Assembly: GCA_022750155.1 (NCBI GenBank)
Contig: JAKIWG010000003.1
Location: forward strand, 1 to 64,000
Source of the DNA: Thermoplasmata archaeon
Lineage (GTDB): Archaea > Thermoplasmatota > Thermoplasmata > Lutacidiplasmatales > UBA184
Reading direction: 5' to 3'
DNA: 64,000 nucleotides
Within the stretch, counting starts at the first letter, position 1; each line of letters begins with the position of its first letter. A program made the translations under genes and the position numbers. This document shows positions 59,419 through 64,000 of the stretch, in pieces. Below the pieces are notes generated by a model, which was not told the DNA's origin, ran no database searches, and worked only from the letters and a program-made list of their open reading frames with translations.

Positions 59419-60501
59419 TCAAGGGTCCCTCGGTCCGGGCCGGACGATAAGGTGTTCGGTGGCGCGGGTCGCGAGCTGGTACTCCGGCTGCTCGGGCGGC
59501 AGCCGGAACACGAGGGGGCGGCCGGGTCCGCCGGCCTGCACGCGCGCCCAACGGGGGCGGCCGAGGAACCGCCATGGTTCGATGTACGCCGCCCGAACCA
59601 GGAAACCCGGGGGCACCGGGCGTCGGGCCAGGCGGGCGGTCACGTAGGCGAACTCCACCTCGCGGAGCATCGACGGGGCGTGGAACATCGCGTTGTCGGT
59701 GCCGAGCATCGTCGGGACGCCCACCTTCGCGAAGGTGGCGAGGTCCGGGCGCCGGCCGAAGAGAGCGTTCGACCTGGGGCAGACGGCGACGGTCGAACCG
59801 GCCTCGACGACGGCTTCCAGGTCGTCGCGGGTCGCGAAGGTGAGGTGGACGAGCAGGTCGGGGCGGGGTTTGAGGTAGGAGTCCGGGGACTCTCGACGGA
59901 CCTCGCTCGCGTGCAGTCCGTAGTATTTCCCCCTCCGACGGCACGCCGAGGCGAGGAGGCTACGGACCCGTTCGGGTTCCTCCAGGGCGGAGCTGATCCC
60001 GACCCCGTCGGCGACGTCGAGCAGCCGCTCGACCTCCGTTCGGTCGACCGGGCGCCGGAGCGGACGGCCGAAGATCACGGTCCGGACCCCGGTCCCTCGG
60101 GAGGCGGCCCGCAGGAGCCGCGTGCCCTCCAGGCCCTCCTCGCGGAAGTCGAGCGTCGCGGCGACGCCCTCGGCCCTCATTCGGCCGAGGGCCGCCCGCA
60201 TCGCCCGTCGCTTGGGGCCCGGAGGGGTATCGGCGAGGAGACGGAACTTGTAGCCGTCGGGGGCCCGGACGATCTCCTCGATCGGGGCGTGCGGCGGCTC
60301 CCGATCCGACACCGCGTCGCCGAGGTGGGTATGCCCGTTCACCGGCGCGGGTACGACGATCCCTCGGATACGACGCACCCGGCCCCTCGTGGAGTCGGTG
60401 CCGAGGGTCCCGACCTCGGTGACCGCCCCTCGCTGGAACCGGACGTACCCCGGTCTCGCCCCGTCGACGTCCACGATCGCCCCCTCCACGATCCACGACA
60501 C
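59419..60501 (-). CDS. Amidohydrolase-superfamily protein (deaminase-like)
   Basis: This 360-residue TIM-barrel hydrolase has metal ligands in NGHTHLGD (about residue 56), YYGLHASE, LLVHLTFAT and MLGTDNAMF. The set resembles chlorohydrolase/adenosine-deaminase-like enzymes (COG0402). The substrate is unknown; a purine or pterin deaminase is possible. GTG 60501 is chosen because CTTACATAATC lies 23-33 bases upstream. It lies beside glyS and the divergent PfkB gene. Confidence 0.82.
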   Translation of the reverse strand: MSWIVEGAIVDVDGARPGYVRFQRGAVTEVGTLGTDSTRGRVRRIRGIVVPAPVNGHTHLGDAVSDREPPHAPIEEIVRAPDGYKFRLLADTPPGPKRRAMRAALGRMRAEGVAATLDFREEGLEGTRLLRAASRGTGVRTVIFGRPLRRPVDRTEVERLLDVADGVGISSALEEPERVRSLLASACRRRGKYYGLHASEVRRESPDSYLKPRPDLLVHLTFATRDDLEAVVEAGSTVAVCPRSNALFGRRPDLATFAKVGVPTMLGTDNAMFHAPSMLREVEFAYVTARLARRPVPPGFLVRAAYIEPWRFLGRPRWARVQAGGPGRPLVFRLPPEQPEYQLATRATEHLIVRPGPRDP

Positions 60502-60523
60502 GACATCGCCGAGCACCGCGACG

Positions 60524-60534
60524 GATTATGTAAG
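60524..60534 (-). promoter_or_regulatory. TATA box of the amidohydrolase
   Basis: CTTACATAATC on the minus strand, about 28 bases before the GTG at 60501. Confidence 0.5.
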
Positions 60535-60563
60535 AGCCCCACCCCGCCGAGGAACCCGGCAAC

Positions 60564-60571
60564 CCATATGC
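60564..60571 (+). promoter_or_regulatory. TATA box of the PfkB-moeA operon
   Basis: CCATATGC about 27 bases before the GTG at 60593. Confidence 0.55.
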
Positions 60572-60592
60572 CCCCCCGCGGGTGAACCGGTC

Positions 60593-61513
60593 GTGGGCGA
60601 TCGACCTCCCGCGGACCCAGCGAGCGGCCGTCGGCTCGACCTCGCCGTGGTCGGCCACATCAACCTCGACCATTTCCTGGACGTCGGCGAACTTCCCGAG
60701 CGCGACCGCACGGTGCCGATCACCGCACAGCGGACCGAGCTCGGGGGCACGGCCACCAACATCGCACGGGTGGCGGCCCATTGGGGAGTCGCCGTGGGCC
60801 TCGTCAGCCGCATCGGGGAGGACTTTCCGGCGGGCTTCGAACGGCGGCTGCTGGAGGAGCGGGTCGACCTGTCGGGGGTCGAGCGGGTGCGCGGCGCGGT
60901 GTGTTCCGCGTGCTACATCGTCGAGGACGGCAACGGCGCGCAAATGACATTCATCGACCAGGGTCCGATGCGCGACGCACGTCGTGCCGCGCTCCCGAGC
61001 ACGCTGTGGGCGAATGTCGATTGGGTGCATCTCGGAACCGGGGATCCAGAGTATCTCGAGCGCATCGCCACCGCGGCCCGCTCGGGCGGGGCCCACCTGG
61101 CCGCCGACCCCGCCCAGGAGATCCATTACCGATGGGACCGCGCGCGCCTCCTCAAGATGCTCGGGAAGGCGGAGATCTTCTTCGGGAACCGGTCCGAGGT
61201 CGACCGGGCCCTCGAGCTGCTGAAGCTTCCCGATCGCCGTGCGCTCCTGAAGGTCGTCCCGATGGTGGTGGAGACCCGCGGGGCGAAGGGGGCCATCGCC
61301 CATACCCGCGCGGGCACCGTGAGCGTGGCCGCCCGGACCCCCCGGCGTTTGCGGCAGGTCACCGGGGCGGGCGATGCCTTCCGGGGCGGGTTCTATGCCG
61401 GATGGTTCGCCGGTCAGACGCTGCGGGGCTGCCTCGTGGCCGGTACCCGGGCGGCCAGCGCGTGGATGCAGGGGGACCACGCCGTGCCGGCCGGGCGGGG
61501 GTCGGATCGATGA
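60593..61513 (+). CDS. PfkB-family carbohydrate/nucleoside kinase
   Basis: This 306-residue ribokinase-family enzyme phosphorylates a sugar or nucleoside. AVVGHINLDHFLDV and GGTATNIARVAAHWG form the N-terminal signature; the C-terminal catalytic motif is QVTGAGDAFRGGFYAG (about residues 262-277), with the Asp base. FGNRSEVDRALE also matches the family. Substrate is not readable; fructose, ribose or nucleosides are all possible. GTG 60593 follows the TATA box. Its stop overlaps moeA. Confidence 0.88.
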   Translation: MGDRPPADPASGRRLDLAVVGHINLDHFLDVGELPERDRTVPITAQRTELGGTATNIARVAAHWGVAVGLVSRIGEDFPAGFERRLLEERVDLSGVERVRGAVCSACYIVEDGNGAQMTFIDQGPMRDARRAALPSTLWANVDWVHLGTGDPEYLERIATAARSGGAHLAADPAQEIHYRWDRARLLKMLGKAEIFFGNRSEVDRALELLKLPDRRALLKVVPMVVETRGAKGAIAHTRAGTVSVAARTPRRLRQVTGAGDAFRGGFYAGWFAGQTLRGCLVAGTRAASAWMQGDHAVPAGRGSDR

Positions 61514-62757
61514 AGATGCGCCCGTTCGGACGGCTGCTCGCGGCGGAGACCGCTCGGGAGAGGCTGCTGCGTGCGGTCCGGCCGGTCCGAAGGACCGAGG
61601 AGGTTCCCCTGGTGGAGTCCGTCGGCCGAGTGGCCGCCCTCTCCTACTCCGCGCCGTCGCCCGTCCCTGCCTTCGCTCGGGCCACTTGGGACGGCTATGC
61701 GCTGCGCTCGAGCAGCACCCGGGCAGCACGGTCGAAGACGCCGGTTCGTCTGCGGCTCGTCGGCGAAGTTCACGCGGAGGACGCCCTCGGCCGGTCGGTG
61801 GCCGCCGAGGAAGCGGTCGCCATCGCGACCGGCGGCGCGATGCCGGCCGGGACGGACTCGGTGATCATCTTCGAGGAGGTCAGGACCGTGGGGGGCGAAC
61901 TGCTCGTCCCGCGGCCGGTGCGGGTCGGGGAACATGTGGCCGAGCCCGGGGACGATTTCGAGAAGGGAGACCGGCTCGTCGGGGCGGGCGAGGAGCTCAC
62001 CCCGGCCGCGCTCGGCGCCCTCGCGGCCACGGGCCGGACCGAGGTCGACGTCTTCGCGCGACCCGTGGTCAGCGTGATCCCAAACGGGAACGAGCTCGTC
62101 GCCCCCGGCGGGCGGCTCGGACCGGGCCAGATCCACGAAACGAACAACGTCACGTTGGGGGCGCTCGTCGCGGCCGCCGGGGGGATCCCCCGGCTCGTCC
62201 CGCCGGTGATCGACGATCCCGACGCCATCGAACGCGCCATCCGCGCCGCCATCCCCGAGAGCGATCTCGTGCTCGTCACCGGCGGCAGCTCGGTGGGCGA
62301 CCACGACTATCTCCCGGCCATCTTCCCCCGGATCGGGCGACTCCTGTTCCACGGGATCGCGGTGCGTCCCGGAAAGCCGACGCTCGCGGCGGCCGCGGGT
62401 CCAAAGTTGGTCATCGGGATGCCGGGCCACCCCACCTCCTGCCTTTCGAACGGCTTCTGGCTGCTCCTTCCGGTCCTCCGCCGTCTCGGCCATCGATCCG
62501 GTCCGGGGTGGGTGGACATGACGCTCCGTATGGCCGAGCCGTACCGCGTCCCCACGGCCGGGCTCTCTACGGTGGTTCCCCTGCACATCGAGGGCGGATC
62601 CGGGACCCCGACGTTCCGCGACTCATCCGCGATCACCTCCCTCAGCGCCGCGAACGGCTTCGTCTTCCTCCCCCCCGGGAGGAGCCAGCTCCGCCGGGGC
62701 GAGCGCGTCCTCGCGCACCTGCTCCCCTTCCCTATCTCGGCGCCGGCGAATCCTTGA
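61510..62757 (+). CDS. moeA: Molybdopterin molybdotransferase
   Basis: This 415-residue enzyme inserts molybdate or tungstate into adenylated molybdopterin. Conserved are PAFARATWDGYALRS (about residue 56), AVAIATGGAMPAGTDSVI, IPNGNELV, GGSSVGDHDY and VIGMPGHPTSC. The C-terminal domain IV is present. ATG overlaps the PfkB stop in ATGA, so the two are translationally coupled although no functional link is known. moaA follows 55 bases later. Confidence 0.94.
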   Translation: MKMRPFGRLLAAETARERLLRAVRPVRRTEEVPLVESVGRVAALSYSAPSPVPAFARATWDGYALRSSSTRAARSKTPVRLRLVGEVHAEDALGRSVAAEEAVAIATGGAMPAGTDSVIIFEEVRTVGGELLVPRPVRVGEHVAEPGDDFEKGDRLVGAGEELTPAALGALAATGRTEVDVFARPVVSVIPNGNELVAPGGRLGPGQIHETNNVTLGALVAAAGGIPRLVPPVIDDPDAIERAIRAAIPESDLVLVTGGSSVGDHDYLPAIFPRIGRLLFHGIAVRPGKPTLAAAAGPKLVIGMPGHPTSCLSNGFWLLLPVLRRLGHRSGPGWVDMTLRMAEPYRVPTAGLSTVVPLHIEGGSGTPTFRDSSAITSLSAANGFVFLPPGRSQLRRGERVLAHLLPFPISAPANP

Positions 62758-62780
62758 GCCGGTCGGCGCCGGACTCCAAA

Positions 62781-62790
62781 GGCTATTGTC
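62781..62790 (+). promoter_or_regulatory. TATA-like box of moaA
   Basis: GGCTATTGTC about 28 bases before the GTG at 62813. Confidence 0.45.
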
Positions 62791-62812
62791 TCGGGCGGGT
62801 CATCCCCCGGCC

Positions 62813-63835
62813 GTGAAGGACCGCTACGGCCGGGAGGTCTCCGACCTCCGGATCTCCTTGACCCAACGGTGCAACCTCACCTGCGTGTTCTGCCACATGG
62901 AGGGCCAACCCGCCTCACGCGAGGAGCTCACCCCCGCGGAGATCGAGACGCTCGTACGCGCTTCGGTCGAGGTGGGGGTGGACCGGGTCAAGCTCACCGG
63001 GGGCGAACCCACCCTCCGCACCGACCTCGTCGAGATCGTCCGACGCATCCGCCCGCTCGTCCGGGAGGTCTCGATGACGACGAACGGGCTGCTGCTCGAG
63101 CGGCTCGCCCTGCCGTTGCGCGAGGCGGGGCTCGCCCGGGTGAACGTCAGCCTTCCAAGCCTCGACCGGGCGGTCTACCAACGTCTGACGGGGGTGGACG
63201 GCGTCGATCGGGTCATCCGGGGCGTGCACGCCGCACGCGACGCCGGGTTGGCGCCGATCAAGCTCAACGTGGTCGCCCTGTCGGGCACCAGTGCCGAACC
63301 GGATTCCGTAGAGCCCCTCGTGACGTTCGCCCAGGAGACCGGGGCGATCGTGCAGGTCATCGAGTTCGAGAACGTGAAAGGGCGCGTGGACCCGAGGGTC
63401 TACCGAGCGCTGCATTCGGAGCTCGGCCGCTTGAGCGAGGAGGCGGCCTCCCGGGCCTTTCGGACGGAGCACAACCGGCTGCACGACCGTCCCCGCTACA
63501 CGTTCGAGCGCGCCGGAAAGCCGATCACTCTCGAGGTGGTCCAGCCCGTCGAGAACCCGGCCTTCTGCATGGCGTGCCACCGACTTCGCATCACCAGCGA
63601 CGGTCGGCTCAAGGGATGCCTGATGACGAACTCGGGCCTTGTCGACGTGCGTGGCCTACTCCGCGACGGGGCTCCGTTCGAGGAACTCGTCAAAGCCTTC
63701 CGGACCGCGGTCCGGCTCCGCGCCCCGTTCTTCCAGGGCCCGGAGACGAGCCGACCGACCCCAGCCGGGCCCGACGATGTGCCGGAGTTCGGCGCCACCC
63801 TCCCGGTCGTGGGCGCCCGGGCCGGCAATAGTTAA
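62813..63835 (+). CDS. moaA: GTP 3',8-cyclase (MoaA, radical SAM)
   Basis: MoaA starts molybdopterin synthesis from GTP. The radical-SAM cluster is RCNLTCVFC (about residues 19-27, CxxxCxxC), and the second cluster is at CMACHRLRITSDGRLKGC in the C-terminal part. LTGGEPTLRTD and SMTTNG follow the first cluster as usual. GTG 62813 is chosen from the TATA spacing. It groups with moeA upstream and, about 46 kb away in the window, with moaD/moaE. Confidence 0.94.
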   Translation: MKDRYGREVSDLRISLTQRCNLTCVFCHMEGQPASREELTPAEIETLVRASVEVGVDRVKLTGGEPTLRTDLVEIVRRIRPLVREVSMTTNGLLLERLALPLREAGLARVNVSLPSLDRAVYQRLTGVDGVDRVIRGVHAARDAGLAPIKLNVVALSGTSAEPDSVEPLVTFAQETGAIVQVIEFENVKGRVDPRVYRALHSELGRLSEEAASRAFRTEHNRLHDRPRYTFERAGKPITLEVVQPVENPAFCMACHRLRITSDGRLKGCLMTNSGLVDVRGLLRDGAPFEELVKAFRTAVRLRAPFFQGPETSRPTPAGPDDVPEFGATLPVVGARAGNS

Positions 63836-63836
63836 G
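63827..63836 (+). promoter_or_regulatory. TATA box of purQ
   Basis: AATAGTTAAG, overlapping the moaA stop, about 28 bases before the GTG at 63859. Confidence 0.5.
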
Positions 63837-63858
63837 CCCGGCTCGGCCTCCGAGCGCC

Positions 63859-64000
63859 GTGACCCGTCGCTCGCTGCGGATCGCGATCGTCGCCATCGAG
63901 GGGACGAACAATGATTCGGAGTTGTTCGTCGCCCTTCGGACGCTCGGCGCCCGCCCGGAGGTCGTCCACCTCAAGCAGCTCGAGGGCCGAGATGTCGAGC
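63859..64000 (+). CDS. purQ: Phosphoribosylformylglycinamidine synthase, glutaminase subunit, 5' part
   Basis: Only 47 residues are seen before the window ends. IAIVAIEGTNNDSELFVALRTLGARPEVVHLKQL (residues 7-40) matches the start of PurQ, which supplies ammonia for FGAM synthesis in purine biosynthesis. The catalytic Cys-His-Glu lies outside. The GTG start follows the TATA box and is the only sensible one. Confidence 0.82.
   Translation, partial: MTRRSLRIAIVAIEGTNNDSELFVALRTLGARPEVVHLKQLEGRDVE

Noticed and set aside
1..64000. Mobile elements, integrases or prophage genes
   Set aside because: No transposase, integrase or terminal inverted repeats could be recognised, and base composition looks uniform.

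Overview
The window is a very GC-rich, densely packed archaeal chromosome segment with 61 protein genes and one tRNA that I can support. There are no insertion sequences, CRISPR arrays or prophage genes. It is archaeal because it carries family B DNA polymerase, RadB, SRP19, eS8, eL43, the RNA polymerase subunit RpoP, the exosome set Rrp4/Rrp41/Rrp42, a proteasome alpha subunit, a GPN GTPase and an EF-2 with a diphthamide histidine. TATA-type promoters lie about 27 bases upstream of many start codons. RadB, the uS12-uS7-EF-2 order and the GC content fit an aerobic, high-GC member of the Thermoplasmatota (soil-type lineages); the phylum is an inference.

Layout: 1-3 kb holds the end of a heme-copper oxidase subunit I gene and the heme A/O synthesis genes ctaA and ctaB, so this organism probably respires oxygen. 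3-7.5 kb carries tRNA-Pro(GGG), a possible structured RNA, rlmE, a zinc-ribbon membrane protein, a degenerate Nfo-like TIM barrel coupled to hxlB, and pyruvoyl arginine decarboxylase. 7.6-13.5 kb holds rnhB with an overlapping SCP2 gene, eS8-SRP19-GPN, a SIS protein, a TraB protein and an Mrp/ApbC ATPase. 13.5-19 kb is central metabolism and cofactors: fused ADP-forming acyl-CoA synthetase, moaD-moaE, and a two-subunit 2-oxoacid:ferredoxin oxidoreductase. 19-28 kb is membrane-centred: a GT-C-like protein divergent from a lipid-polysaccharide flippase, DedA, and a MacB/FtsX-type ABC exporter. 28-41 kb holds pyrC, purM, a DMT transporter, polB, a family 4 uracil-DNA glycosylase, the uS12-uS7-EF-2 operon, ogt, radB and a beta-CASP RNase J.

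41-43.7 kb is a tandem pair of secreted kelch proteins. 43.8-48.2 kb (minus strand) is the archaeal proteasome-exosome superoperon psmA-sdo1-rrp4-rrp41-rrp42-rpl37ae-rpoP; the 44-residue rpoP is easily missed. 48.4-56.6 kb holds a YyaL-type protein, a phosphoesterase, an HTH regulator coupled to an unknown gene, and a Ppx/GppA phosphatase followed by two thymidylate-kinase-like genes and sixA, which I read as a candidate polyphosphate module. 56.6-64 kb holds a P-loop kinase, a coiled-coil protein, glyS, an amidohydrolase, a PfkB kinase coupled to moeA, moaA, and the start of purQ.

Two translation-start modes are visible. First genes of transcripts usually have a TATA-like element (TTATCT, CTTAAG, TATATA) 26-29 bases before an ATG/GTG, implying leaderless mRNAs. 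Internal operon genes instead have Shine-Dalgarno sequences or ATGA/GTGA overlaps. I used this to choose many starts. The most interesting points are the Ppx plus two TMPK-like gene cluster, an EF-2 whose two conserved monovalent-cation-binding positions are both altered, a possible structured RNA at about 3.2-3.4 kb, and the degenerate Nfo-like protein.
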